Assembly: GCA_004352715.1 (NCBI GenBank)
Contig: SCFE01000101.1
Span: forward strand, 585,226-649,225
Source of the DNA: Hofstenia miamia
Lineage: Eukaryota; Xenacoelomorpha; Acoela
Direction: 5' to 3'
DNA: 64,000 nucleotides
The notes under the pieces were generated by a model, which was given only the letters and a program-made list of their open reading frames with translations, was not told the origin of the DNA and made no database searches. The translations under genes and the position numbers were made by a program. Below are positions 12,331 to 23,602 of this stretch, one piece after another (the first letter of the stretch is position 1; every line of letters starts with the position of its first letter).

Positions 12331-12556
12331 TGAAAATACTTTTCGTTTTATTTTACAATAACATGTCGTTTGAATGTACGCAGCATATTTGAACGTGGGG
12401 TAAGTTAATTCAACAATAGCGTCAGCTACTATTTTACTACATGTATTTGGTTTTCGTGGATTTAAATGTGTTGAGAATTTATGCAAATACTTTTCGTTTT
12501 ATTTTACGATAACATGTTGTTTGAACGTACGCACCACATTTGAACGTGGGGTAAAT

Positions 12557-13779
12557 CAGAGGTGTACGTAGGTCACTAAATGTTGACTCAAACCCATTTG
12601 GACCCACAGCCGAGCTGACCCAGACCCAATTGGACCCACATCCGAGCTGACCCAGACCATGGATTTCTATAACACTAACAGGATTTTAAATATTTCTTAT
12701 TATGTCGCAGGATACATCTCATTTAAATTGTTAAGAAAAATTTGTTCTGATTGCAAGAAGTTCTTCATTGCTGATTCTGATACTTTTGATTATATTACTA
12801 ATAATAACTCCAATATCATTGAATTATGTTCAAGAGGAGGATTAACTGTTCCATCTGATCATATATTTCACATTGTTGTCTTTGGTGTTTATGTAATGTC
12901 TGAGTTAAAAAATAGTAGCGTCTTTAAGGCTAGGCTTCAAAGCAATGGAAACCTCTTCAAATTATTCATTGACATCTGCAATGTTTCTGCATGTGAATTT
13001 ATGAAGAGTTTTAATGTTTGTTCTCATTGTAAAAAAGATTACTTTACGATAATAATTCGTAAAGTTTTTAATTGTGTCATGGTAAATTTTATTAATGATT
13101 TGAATTTTAAATTTGATGGAAAACGAAATTCGGCGAAAATAAAAAAATTGTCCAGTTTTGAAAATAAATAGTTTAGTTTTTTATGTTTATCAATTTATTT
13201 GTGTTAATGTATACTGTATATTAAACAGAACAATTAAGATAGTTGAGTTCAAATCTTAATGATTTTGACTAGAATTTAACTATTTATATTTAAGATTTCT
13301 GAAAATATATTTGGAAAAATGGAATGTAAATATTTTCCTCAGTTGGTCATGCTTATTTTAACAGTTCGCATCCTGTTAGTGTTATAGAAATCCATGCCCA
13401 GACCCAGTTGGACCCATATCCGAGCTGACCCAGACCCAATTTAAATTTATATTATGTCCCAGTTTTACAAAAAAAAAGTTTCTGATTAATATATCTAATA
13501 AACAAACATGAATAACATTGCAAAACTAATCTATTCTTCTATTGTAAACATGGGTAACATAAATCTTAGTTGAACAAAATTGAAAGATATACATGTATGT
13601 GACAATTATTTATTGACAATAATTATTTTACAGATACAAAGTTCAACTTGTACATTATACTGCATTAATTTGACCCAGACCCAATTCAAAATTATGTTAA
13701 TAGACCCAGACCCAACTACACAAAAATGTGACCCAATTTAACCCAGACCCAGACCCGGTTTGACCCACTTATACCTCTG
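12557..13779 (+). mobile_element. GACCCA-word element with P/THAP9-like transposase relic
   Basis: The ends are CAGAGGTGTACGTAGGTCA and the complement of CAGAGGTATAAGTGGGTCA. The flanking 8-bp duplications are GGGTAAAT (12549-12556) and GGGTAAGT (13780-13787), one mismatch. Subterminal arrays of GACCCAGACCCAATT/TTGGACCC words lie at 12595-12658, 13398-13440 and 13675-13770. The 1223-bp element sits inside a 151-bp satellite unit. Eight-base duplications fit both hAT and P superfamilies. Confidence 0.85.
12659..13171 (+). CDS. P-element/THAP9-like transposase C-terminal fragment
   Basis: An intact 170-codon frame starts at the ATG just after a GACCCAGACC word array. Visible motifs are YYVAGYISFKLLRK, a Cys pair C-SDC-KK, then LCSRGGLTVPSDHIF, the order found in the C-terminal domain of P-element and THAP9-type transposases (IAGY...CxxC...SRGGL...PS). 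A later HCKKD/CSHCKK motif is also present. The THAP domain and most of the RNase H-like catalytic core are missing, so it cannot catalyse transposition alone. The frame is uninterrupted and ends at TAG 13169-13171. The start may be fortuitous. It is most likely a remnant carried by the enclosing element. Assignment to P rather than hAT is by remembered motif, not by search. Confidence 0.6.
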   Translation: MDFYNTNRILNISYYVAGYISFKLLRKICSDCKKFFIADSDTFDYITNNNSNIIELCSRGGLTVPSDHIFHIVVFGVYVMSELKNSSVFKARLQSNGNLFKLFIDICNVSACEFMKSFNVCSHCKKDYFTIIIRKVFNCVMVNFINDLNFKFDGKRNSAKIKKLSSFENK

Positions 13780-14017
13780 GGGTAAGTTAATTCAACAATA
13801 GCGTCAGCTACTATTTTGCTACATGTTTGGTTTTTGTGGATTTAAATGTGTTGGGAATTTATGCAAATACTTTTCGTTTTATTTTACGATAACATGTCGT
13901 TTGAACGTAAGCGGCATATTTGAACTTGAACGTGGAGGTAAGTTAATTCAACAATAGCGTCAGCTACTATTTTACTACATGTATTTGGTTTTTGTGGATT
14001 TAAATGCGTTGAAAATT

Positions 14018-15489
14018 TGAATTCCGGGTTACGGTTTCGAACTTATCTTGAAACAGAATTGTAAAGGGCTCAGGTCAACTTTCGCGTAACTGTTTTGAGG
14101 TAAAGAAAATGGGTCGGATCGGGTATATTCAAGCAATGAGCGGACTGCTTGCTTTGCCAGCTAAATTTTTGCACGATGAGTTGAAGAAAACGGATATAAT
14201 TTAACTGTTTGAGCGAGCGTAAGTACAGCATTAAGGCATCTGCTTGCTATGGCGCAATCATTCAATGATTTTGAAAACAAATCATAATGAATTACGTCCT
14301 AATTCAATTTCATATTATTACTTGATTCTTGAATGTTGTTTTAAACCAAACTAATAATTTACGATTTGTACATTTGAAGAGATATAAATTCACGCAATTA
14401 AGAATGAAATTCATTTATTAAGAAATTATTGGGCAGCACTGCTTGCCTTGCTTGCATGTGCAATGATATGATGAAAAAATTAATTGCTTACATCGTTCTA
14501 CGCAATGTGGGACAAAAATGAAAAATTTAAAATCTAAGGACGTGAAATGCATTTTTAGGGTCTAATTTTTCCATATTTTCTCATAACTAAGATGTCCCCG
14601 GCAGAAAATCCCGCGCACGCCCTAATCTCTTATGATGTTGGAAAAGCTCATCTTACAAAAAACTTAGACAATTAGCAAAATCCTATCTCGCCATACAAGC
14701 TTCAAATATAGTTTGTGAGTAAGCGCTCAATTGACTTACGCTTACTGATCCCCGCGCACACGTGCACTCCGCCCATTTTAACAAAATATTAGTTATCAGA
14801 AAATAAATTAAACAATGCATGGTTAAAAATACAGTAATTCATACATTTATGCGTTCATTGGAGTTTTGTGGAAGCATGAGAAAAATTTTAATAAAGAGTG
14901 GGCACAAGATTAATTGTGCTCACACAATACTCCATCATGGCCATGTACTCTACCGAAGTCGGTGAAAATTGAAAAATCTTGAAAAGACCGTCAATTTCAA
15001 GAAATTACGAGAGTCTTGAAAAAATTGACAGAATTGTAAAAAATTCACAAGATCATTTCAAAAGTTTAATGTCATATATTTATATATACATTCATAAAAT
15101 GTTGAACATTGCAGTGCCAAATAATCAAATAATACTACTATTAGAATTAACAATAACAGTTCACATTATATTAACCCTTATCAAGATATGCGTAACATTT
15201 TGATACAAAGTATAATTTAAACTGGTCCGCTACAACTAATTCAAGATACACATAAGAGTCGCTTTGTGACAATGAGCATTAATTAAGTAGGTTTACGTTA
15301 ATGCATAGTTAGGGGATGCTAATTTCCTTGGTTGTACAAAACAGAATGAAGCCCCTGTGATATGCGTAACATTTTGGTAACAGTGTAAGCAAACTGTTTT
15401 TCGTTACGATTCTCATTGAATTTATAATTACCCAAATTGCACAACTTAGCCAGTAACTCATTACACATTAATTCACTAAGCATATATCT
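14018..15489. other. No feature recognised
   Basis: AT-rich sequence. A 74-codon frame at 14979-15203 is low-complexity and has no domain. GGGTCGGATCGGGT at about 14110 is a possible word-array remnant. Confidence 0.45.
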
Positions 15490-16309
15490 TCATTCAAGAC
15501 CAAAACGCCGCGAAGCTCATGATGTGGTTGACGAGCCATTGAAGCTGATGATGAGGACGACTTGAATGATGAAATTAACTAGGCAGCTTCTGGAGATATT
15601 ATAATATTAATTCAATTTTATTACTCTGGATATTAATGGCACATCACGACTACCTTATACGCCAATATCAATGTGCAAGAAGAGGATGATTTCATTCGTT
15701 GGAGAGAGAAGCAATGAATTCCCACCAGGAGATGGTGGCGACGACAAAACTGATAGGCCCACTACATACACGGCAAGTGGCAAGTATTATGGTTTCCTGC
15801 ATTCTACGACGAAATAGTTTTTCACATGCAGGTTGTGATGATACGGACTCTGAAAAGCACAGTGATCATTCCGGATTACGATTTCGATAAGAAAGGCGTC
15901 GACTAATTCAATGAAAACATAGAGATTACATGTAGGCGCAGAACGATTCACTTGCCAATTCTTCAACATGCCGAATGTTGCTGAATTCAATAGCTACTTC
16001 CTCTTCCTCCTAAAAAGCGGTGGATACAAGCCGAAAGTTATTTATAAAGAATTAGCAAAGGAATTTGTGAAAGTACATGTGAAATCCAATTCCACAGTAA
16101 CAGCAACCTGCCAAAAGCCACTAACGGTGCTGCATTATCACTTCCTAAAATTCCCAGCTGCCGTTTTCAGTGGTACACAGCCTTCTATTGGACGATGTTT
16201 AATTTGCTCTAAAGTATGCAAATTGTTTTGTGACAGTTGCCAAGTCATCTCAAAATGGAAAACAAGTTTTACTTCCCATCGTTTAAAAATGCCCCGGAAT
16301 ATTATTTGA
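15490..16309 (+). pseudogene. piggyBac transposase relic
   Basis: The left part (about 15520-15580) codes for an acidic stretch with DDEDDLNDEIN, like the acidic N-terminal region of piggyBac transposases. Most of the catalytic core is missing. From about 15860 the plus frames give IIPDYDFDKKGVD and RRRTIHLPI, matching the GGVD...RRT.RWP region, then NSYFLFLLKS. The last frame, 15968-16309, ends in a cysteine-rich tail RCLICSKVCKLFCDSC, corresponding to the C-terminal cysteine-rich finger. Stops and frameshifts separate the pieces. This is an internally deleted, dead copy. No TTAA-flanked ends were identified. Confidence 0.65.
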
Positions 16310-16429
16310 TGGTTTTATAACAGAAAAAATAAAATTGAATGTCTATGATGGAATGTAGTACAAATATGTTGTTTATATTGTCAATCTCATTTTGTAAAAA
16401 TGTTACGCTTATAAGTTTAAGAGTGTAGC

Positions 16430-16530
16430 AGCTAAGGAACAATATTATAATTGGAGGGGTTGAATTGAACTCCTTCCTATACAAAGCTTAAATTTATTAA
16501 TTTAAAAAGATTTGATGCAAAATAACTGCC
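16430..16530. repeat. Dispersed repeat, copy 1
   Basis: Matches 22325-22430 in direct orientation with some divergence. Shared landmarks are ACTCCTTCCTATACAAAGC (AATTCCTTCCTATGCAAAGC in the other copy) and AAAGATTTGATGCAAAA. Nature unknown. Confidence 0.6.
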
Positions 16531-17935
16531 ACCTGGGACATTATTGGGGAGAGGGCTCTAGCCCTTCCAGCAACCCCTGTTCCTTAGCCTTTGTGAGAGT
16601 GTGCATTTCACGTTGACGTATAAGGGTTAATACTGAAAACAGTTGAATTGAATTTCCTAATTATATACTGTTTCAACAAGCATACAAATCTAGACAAACC
16701 AGAATGATTTTGTCATTGAAGAAATAACCATAATTTTGAAATATCATTTTCTAAATATGCCCAAATTTTCAAATAACTTAAAGCTTAACTACCTAGTAGT
16801 TAGTATGTTCAGAATTACTATAATTTTCATGAATAAATTATTTTGAAAATTCATTGAATTTAAGTATTATGAAGTGAAAAAATTCGAAATTGAAAAAAAG
16901 CTTTTCTCATTAAATTTTTCTATATAAGAAATTTAAGAAATATATTCATGAAATTTACATATAAGCTAAACCTGCACAATATTACTGCAACTCTTGTGGA
17001 TAGTGTAAATAATGATTATAAACCTACATACAAATCTAGGTAATAGTGTATTAATTTTCTTCAAGAAAGCTTTAAAATCTTTGAAAGAAAACCTCAAAAA
17101 AGTTATTGATAATTTTTTAAGAAACGCTCAAAATTTTTGCAAGAAATCCACTAAAATTTCCAAACATTTCTTTTAAGAGACTTCCAAGATCTAGGAATAG
17201 CGGCAAGAATTTTTTATTGGGGGGCCAAAAATTCCTAAAAAATGAAGAAATTTTCTCGTCTCTCCATACTATACTTGATATAATGAATATTCAGATGGAA
17301 GGTATTTTTTAATTTGGATTATTGTCTAAAAATGACCTTCAATTTTCAATAGTGTTATTTTTTTCAAAAAATTAAAATATTGGATCACTGATCGCATAAT
17401 AACTTCAGACTATATATTCCAAAGATCAAAAGAAATTCGTTTGCATTAAATTGTTGAATAATGTCTATGATTAAAAGATTTATAAACATACCTTGCTCGA
17501 ATAGATTCTGTATTAAATAAACAACGGACAAATAAAAACAAAGTGTTTGCGGTTGGATCTGCTGTTGCACGATTAATGTCAAGGGTCCTAAACATGCTTA
17601 AAATATTTAAATAACAGGTGCATTATTATCTTATCAACGCTGTTTATTATGAAGATAAAGTCATTTTTCCTTGATGCTGTCATGGACGACAATACATGGG
17701 GAAGATGAATTATTTGACCCCGTTTTGCAAACAATCAAAATAATTTTTTTATTTACATATAAGAACTTTATCTAAAATTATGTGGAAAAAAAGTTTCAAA
17801 ATCATATAGGGCCTATACTGATGAAATGTACAAGGCTGCTCAAAAATTATTGATGAGCAAATTTTTTATTGGCCATTATGACAATAACTTTGTTAAGCCG
17901 TAGTTAAATCTACTAGGCCTACAAGCCGACTTATT
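16531..17935. other. No feature recognised
   Basis: AT-rich sequence with short unsupported frames. GGGGAGAGGGCTCTAGCCC near 16547 and GGGGGGCC near 17218 may be ends of old elements, but no boundaries could be set. Confidence 0.4.
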
Positions 17936-17939
17936 CATC

Positions 17940-19060
17940 GACGATACTCATTCCTATCTACTCTCTCCATCTCTTTCTAGATAGCCTCAGTTCTTCTGTC
18001 TATGTGTTCTTCATCCAGTTTATACTTATTGCTTGCGCCTGGGCTGCAATTATCAGTGTTTCTGTTTTTCTCTTTAATGCTGCCTTCCTTCGCCGCTTGT
18101 CGCTCTCCTCTGTTTCAGCTTTCGGTATTCTTCTATTATTCTCCATGCATCGCCTTCTACCTACAACGTGTTTGTTTCTATGTTTCTATCCTGCTTGGTA
18201 TGCTTTCTTTCCTTCACCTTCTGTTCATATCTTCTCGAAAACCATACTGATCTCTAGCAGTGATTCTTTATGTTGCTTTTCAATATAGTCTTTTGGTCCC
18301 TTAGATTGCTTTCCTATATATATTACTTTGGTTCAAATGCTTTTGCTTCGGAAGGCTTCCCTTTGTTGTGCCTTGCATGTACAGTCTATGCACCTCCATT
18401 TAAATTCTCTCTGCTGCTAGTAACTTGTTAATCTACCTATTTAGCTCTCATATTTCATGCTTATTCCACCGAACTATTCATGCCGAGTGTCAACACTGGC
18501 ATAGCTCACGTCTTTACTGTCTTTATGCTGTTCTGTGAATTCAATGCTAATTTCTGTAGTACTACCTTACCCACCTCTTCTATTCTTTCTGTAGCCTTTG
18601 CTTCATTTCCTTTCTGTCACTCTTGTACACTTCCTTAACCTCCTCAATCTTATATACACTGGACGTATTTACCACTCCCATCTGTATACTTGCCTCTGAT
18701 TATTGTTATTGATGCACACTTTTCTAATTTAAATTCCCACCCAGACTCTCCACCTGAACTAGCATGCGTCTTCAGGTCGTCCACATACCATAGATAAATC
18801 ACTGCTATATCATTCTTCTTCAGCGGATACCTTATTCCTAGTTCTTTGTAGAATCTTCCTTCTTGTGTCTCAAACGTCATATTGTCTCTCACCTGCATTG
18901 CCCTTGCACTATACTTTCTCGGCTTCACAGCTTTTGCAGCTAATATCTGTTTAAGGTATTCTCTTGTAGTTTCTATCGTCTTCCTCTTGCCTAATCAACA
19001 CGGACCTATTCTTTCCTGCCTAATACTCAATTCTTCTCTCCCATGCTGGCTTTCTGTCTC
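17940..19060 (-). pseudogene. R2/NeSL-like LINE reverse transcriptase, decayed copy A
   Basis: Read on the minus strand, 18928-18650 codes for GIRYPLKKNDIAVIYLWYVD followed by DLK, with the catalytic DD in YVDDLK, then WEFKLEKCASITIIRGKY, the conserved block after the palm in this LINE type. Further along the minus strand, at 18115-17960, comes the C-terminal segment KTETLIIAAQAQAISINWMK. Between and upstream are many stops. The same two blocks occur in the copies at 20290-20736 and 21713-21870, so several copies lie head to tail. The plus-strand frames at 18002-18288 are shadows of this copy. Confidence 0.75.
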
Positions 19061-19639
19061 TTAGCTTTTTGTCTTCATTTCTTTTTCATGTCCAAACTTA
19101 CATTCTTCAGCAACCCCATGCAACTGGACCTGGATGCTTCATACACTAGCATATTTATCTCTGGGACACTTTCAGCATCTATTTTCTAAATATTTTTTGA
19201 CCTTTGCTGTTTCTAATGCTAACTAGCTTTTCTTAACTCCTCTTAGAACTAGACGCTTACTTTTCTCATTTATTTATGTATTTGTCCTTTCCCTGATTGC
19301 TTCTTTAGTTTCTGCATCTACTGTTTCTGCTAATTCTGCCCCACCCTTTCCACCATTAATCTTCCCATTGCTGAGCCAGTTAAACTCTATTTTTCCCTTT
19401 ACTCTTATCGAGCTTCAACTTTCTCACCCTCCTACAAGCCTCTTCTCCATAACCTCTAATCCTACTTCTGCTTTCTTCTATTCTTCTAACATCTTCTAAC
19501 TATAGTCCCTCTGAACTGGCCTACTTATTCTGTAACACTCAAATGCTGGCCTGCTCTGTTCATCTGTAAACTTGTGCGTTTTCAATGATCCAATTCTGTA
19601 GTATATATATTATTTTTATTATTATTTTTATCATCGACA

Positions 19640-20036
19640 CTGTAATGCTCAACACTGTTCTTATCGATGCGCTCAATTCCATTCCCTACACGTTCCGCTC
19701 AAAGTTGCACAACATCATCTCAGAAGTCAGGAAGAAATTCACACCTCACCACATCTACCTCTTCGAAATCCCCCCTGTCTGTGCTGATCACAATCTCTCA
19801 AAGAATTTCGCAATTAAGCACTGCAATAAAATCATAAGAAGCTTCTCTCAACGTCATCTTAGTGTCATTCCAGTCTTTGACCATTTCCTTCTTTCGCCGC
19901 GCTCTTTAAATTCCACTCTTCTTGCGCATGATGGCATCCATCTGTCTGATAAAGGTTTCTCAGTCTTTATTCGGAATCTAGGGAACTTTTTTCCCACTCA
20001 TTCAACTGTCCCAAATCAATATGGTTCCTTGCGTTA
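19640..20036 (+). pseudogene. SGNH/GDSL-esterase-like fragment
   Basis: The frame (open from 19585) has the pattern of retroelement-associated SGNH hydrolases: HIYLFEIPP, a basic helical stretch with NKIIRSFSQRH, a VFDHF segment and LLAHDGIHLSDKGF, in which D and H of DGIH are the usual catalytic Asp/His pair. The block carrying the catalytic Ser is not visible, so the domain is N-terminally truncated. Such esterase domains occur in ORF1 of some CR1-type LINEs. It points the opposite way to the neighbouring R2-like fragments. Its last residues come from the duplicated LINE sequence that starts at 19998, so the original C terminus is replaced. Confidence 0.6.
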
Positions 20037-20289
20037 ACCCAAATTTCTTACGCTAAAGCAGCATCTTACAACACACGCCATGCCCTACTGCCAACACCCG
20101 CTGTTCATCCCAGCCTACACCATCCCATCTTCCAATGAACAAGGTAAACTTTTGGAACGTATTGTTTATATTTGTAATGCTACTTAAAAATGTAAAACTA
20201 TATTATATACACATGAGACAACCACACACACACGCAAACAAACTGTTTCTAAGGATTTCAATAATTATTCAGATGAGATCATGGAAAAT

Positions 20290-20736
20290 TTACTTAAAAA
20301 TGTTCCATTCGCCTATATTTTCTGTCCTCAAACTTTCTCCATCCACACACTTGCCTCTGGTCATTGTCACTGCTACACACTTTCCTAATCCAAACTCCAA
20401 CGCTGAATCTCTGCTTGCCTTCTCCAATGTCTCCACTTGCTTCTGCAACATCTTCCTTGAACTAGCATACATCTTCAGGTCATCCATGTACCACAGGTGA
20501 CTCACTGCTCTATCATTCTTCTCCATCTTATACCCTATGCCTGTCTCCTTTAACTTTTCTGTGATAGGTATTAAGCTAACTACAAACAGTAGTGGCGCTA
20601 AGCTGTCTCCCTGGAATATAAACCGCCTAAACCTCAACATATGCCCATCTATCTCAGTCTGCCACTTTCCCATCTCACTCCTTTCCCAATCATTCAACTG
20701 TCCCAAATCAATATGTTTCTTTGCGTCAACCCACAA
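20290..20736 (-). pseudogene. R2/NeSL-like LINE reverse transcriptase, copy B
   Basis: A 148-codon open frame carries reverse-transcriptase motifs in order: FIFQGDSLAPLLF (the QGD/SP..F block), then KNDRAVSHLWYMDDLKMYAS with catalytic DD, then LEFGLGKCVAVTMTRGKC (the FGL.KC...RG block of R2/NeSL-type LINEs). N-terminal DNA-binding fingers and the C-terminal restriction-like endonuclease are not in this frame. It is intact over these motifs but is a fragment of a longer polyprotein. The 3' half is duplicated at 20983-21250. Confidence 0.85.
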
Positions 20737-20982
20737 TTTTTTACGCTAAAGCAGCATCTTACAACACACGCCATGCCCTACTGCCAACACCCGCTGTTCA
20801 TCCCAGCCTACACCATCCCATCTTCCAATGAACAAGGTAAACTTTTGGAACGTATTGTTTATATTTGTAATGCTACTTAAAAATGTAAAACTATATTATA
20901 TACACATGAGACAACCACACACACACGCAAACAAACTGTTTCTAAGGATTTCAATAATTATTCAGATGAGATCATGGAAAAT

Positions 20983-21258
20983 TTACTTAAAAATGTTCCA
21001 TTCGCCTATATTTTCTGTCCTCAAACTTTCTCCATCCACACACTTGCCTCTGGTCATTGTCACTGCTGCACACTTTCCTAATCCAAACTCCAACCCTGAA
21101 TCTCTGCTTGCCTTCTCCAATGTCTCCACTTGCTTCTGCAACATCTTCCTTGAACTAGCATACATCTTCAGGTCATCCATGTACCACAGGTGACTCACTG
21201 CTCTATCATTCTTCTCCATCTTATACCCTATGCCTGTCTCCTTTAACTTTTCTGTGAT
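20983..21258 (-). pseudogene. R2/NeSL-like LINE reverse transcriptase, duplicated part
   Basis: Second copy of the YMDDLK and FGLGKC blocks, almost identical to 20290-20565 (ALEF versus GLEF, CVAV versus CAAV). The upstream portion is lost in the N gap from 21262. Its near-identity dates the duplication as recent. Confidence 0.8.
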
Positions 21259-21261
21259 AGG

Positions 21262-21712
21262 NNNNNNNNNNNNNNNNNNNNNNNNNNNNNNNNNNNNNNN
21301 NNNNNNNNNNNNNNNNNNNNNNNNNNNNNNNNNNNNNNNNNNNNNNNNNNNNNNNNNNNNNNNNNNNNNNNNNNNNNNNNNNNNNNNNNNNNNNNNNNNN
21401 NNNNNNNNNNNNNNNNNNNNNNNNNNNNNNNNNNNNNNNNNNNNNNNNNNNNNNNNNNNNNNNNNNNNNNNNNNNNNNNNNNNNNNNNNNNNNNNNNNNN
21501 NNNNNNNNNNNNNNNNNNNNNNNNNNNNNNNNNNNNNNNNNNNNNNNNNNNNNNNNNNNNNNNNNNNNNNNNNNNNNNNNNNNNNNNNNNNNNNNNNNNN
21601 NNNNNNNNNNNNNNNNNNNNNNNNNNNNNNNNNNNNNNNNNNNNNNNNNNNNNNNNNNNNNNNNNNNNNNNNNNNNNNNNNNNNNNNNNNNNNNNNNNNN
21701 NNNNNNNNNNNN
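21262..21712. other. Assembly gap (N)
   Basis: 451 unknown bases inside the tandemly repeated LINE region. Confidence 1.
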
Positions 21713-21870
21713 TATCACTTACTTCTACTCTTCTGTCTATATGCTTCTTCACCCAGTTTGTTCTTATTGCTTGCTCCTGTGCTGCCATTATTAGTGCTTC
21801 TGTTTCTCTCTTCAGTCCTGCCTTCTTTAACCACTTGTTGCTCTCTTCTCTATCACACTTTTCTGTGTTC
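21713..21870 (-). pseudogene. R2/NeSL-like LINE C-terminal fragment, copy C
   Basis: The minus strand reads SNKWLKKAGLKRETEALIMA followed by AQEQAIRTNWVKKHID, the segment that follows the reverse transcriptase in this LINE type, just before the usual Cys-His finger. It corresponds to 17960-18115 in copy A. The finger itself would fall in the gap. Its position upstream of copy B on the minus strand shows it belongs to another copy. Confidence 0.75.
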
Positions 21871-21879
21871 CTCCAGTAA

Positions 21880-21884
21880 TAATA

Positions 21885-21935
<51 letters not shown>
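21880..21935. repeat. (ATT)n microsatellite
   Basis: An uninterrupted trinucleotide ATT run of about 18 units next to the LINE C-terminal fragment. Confidence 0.95.
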
Positions 21936-23264
21936 TCAAAAAAATGGATTGAAAAGTACTAGCAATTAAAATGTCTTGAAATGAAAATCACGTATTCACA
22001 GAAATGAAGGACTTTTAAATTTATATTTATTCTCAATAAGTTATTCACAGGACTTCGATGTCTTTGAATATAAAATTCTCTTCTAATCTCACGTTTCATC
22101 TTCCCAGAATTTACAAATCTACGTCCACTGCCAACTTCTTTTATCGAATAATTTCTTCTGCTAATTTTATAATTCAACATCTTGGCATAATCTATGATCT
22201 CATCCTTCTTATTTCAAGCTACAACTCTTAGCATATTTCCAAAATCTATGTGTAAGCATATATTTCTCAAGTGCAGCTCCTTTTCCTGTTTTTTTTAATT
22301 AAGGTTCTCATTTGTAAATATTTTTTGCAGGAGCTAAAGAATAATATTATTACTGTGGAGATGCTAAACTGAATTCCTTCCTATGCAAAGCCTAAATTTC
22401 TTAAATTTTAAAAGATTTGATGCAAAAATAATTCTAGAATTGTCTCCTATCAATGATGTAATTGATAATTTTCCATGCACATCTGCGCACAAAGCCGTAG
22501 CCATCCTAGAAAATTTGAAAGTGAATAGTATTGTCACGGGATTTATTAATTTATATAATAAAATTGTCATTTATAAACAAACGATCTTAGAGTGGTTGTC
22601 CGTGGGGTACACAGGCTTGCATATGGAAAAATGATTCTCTTCCATTTCAATTACATTTCCACAACTAATTTTAAAACAATTCCATAGTTTTCCATTAATT
22701 TCCACATCTTTCCATTACTCTTAAAGCTAGTAATAAAGTTTCTGCGGGACCAGAATTTTATAATTTTATTGGGTTAAGTTCCATTTAGTCTCACTGGATT
22801 TGAACCTATTTTAATAGGATAACATTTTTTGGTCCGATAGTCCCATTAGTATCACGGCATAACTTCAAAATTAGAAAAATTACGATGGTTCAAGGTTCTT
22901 CATTTTGATACTAGTTCTATGTTATTCCCAGTCCCCTGTGTCTGAGACCAGTAAATCGCATGGGACTGAGCGGTCTCGTAGATCCCTATTAGTGTATCGT
23001 CAAATTGACTATAATGTGAACAGATATTACAATTCAATTCAAACACCTGCAATACTTGGTTTGGTTGAAACTGCTAAGTGTACACAAATGGCGTCTAATT
23101 ATTTCACTTAATTTCAGTTCCAGTCCTGTTCAAAATCCAAATAAAATTAAATAATTGAAAGTCATATATGCATGGCGATGATGTATGAAATATTTATTCA
23201 GTAAACTCATACGCATCACAAGCTTTCTGAAGATAATAATAATAATTGCTGTGGCATTCAATAT
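21936..23264. other. Mostly unannotated; dispersed repeat at 22325-22430
   Basis: The only supported element is the direct partner of 16430-16530 at 22325-22430. The stretch 22740-22990 contains spaced phrases such as GTAAATCGCATGGGACTGA that are echoed near 35888 (GTAAATCACATTGGACTAA), hinting at another old repeat. No coding domain is seen in the short frames here. Confidence 0.45.
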
Positions 23265-23602
23265 AGTGATGTGCGGGCCGCCTGTTCAACACTGAGGCCG
23301 CCCATGGCCCGCCCAGGCGTGATTTCATTATTTACCTGTAAATTACTCCAGTTCCAATAAAAACATTACTATCAGCTGTTAAATTTACCTGTGGTAGATT
23401 TGAGATATAGTAAAGTTGTGATTTGAGATATAGCAAGCAGAATTGTAAACAGAGATATTGTGTTTTGAGATATAGTAAACAGAATAGACTTACAATACTT
23501 TTATCTTTTCTTCTCTATGCCAGCCCGTGGCCCGCCCGTTAAGATCTTAGATCGCCCGTTAAAATTTTAATCCACCCGAGCCCGCGGGTAACGGGCCGCC
23601 CG
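23265..23602. repeat. GGCCCGCC-word element, right end lost
   Basis: Left end is AGTGATGTGCGGGCCGCC. Words of GGCCCGCC/GCCCGTTAA occur at 23273-23322 and 23522-23601 around an AT-rich core. This is by far the most GC-rich patch nearby. The expected right inverted end is missing because the sequence switches at about 23601 to the interior of a Tc1 element. Confidence 0.6.

Larger units (their letters stand above)
12331..14017. repeat. 151-bp tandem repeat interrupted by a transposon
   Basis: A 151-bp unit starts at 12331 and 12482 and again at 13862 after the inserted element (12557-13779), with a partial last unit ending near 14017. Landmark words are CTTTTCGTTTTATTTTAC, GAACGTGGGGTAAG and CAACAATAGCGTCAGCTAC. 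The units differ at several positions, so the array is older than the 102-bp duplication upstream. Removing the insertion restores the register of the array. Confidence 0.85.
19998..21261. repeat. 693-bp tandem duplication, second copy cut by a gap
   Basis: Sequence from 19998 onward is repeated from 20691 onward with very few differences, giving a 693-bp period. The second copy runs into the N gap at 21262. The repeat contains part of the minus-strand LINE reverse transcriptase. Either a recent segmental duplication or an assembly artefact next to an unresolved gap. Confidence 0.85.

Noticed and set aside
18002-18288. Two overlapping hydrophobic plus-strand frames resembling membrane proteins
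   Set aside because: They are antisense to the LINE C-terminal block KTETLIIAAQAQA and arise from its composition.
20135-21193. Two almost identical 121-codon plus-strand frames
   Set aside because: They are antisense to the duplicated reverse transcriptase and their repetition reflects the 693-bp duplication.
21221-21952. Long frames running through N bases (also at 43434-44192 and 61470-62555)
   Set aside because: Their length comes from unknown bases and gives no evidence of coding. Only the flanking, known codons were considered.
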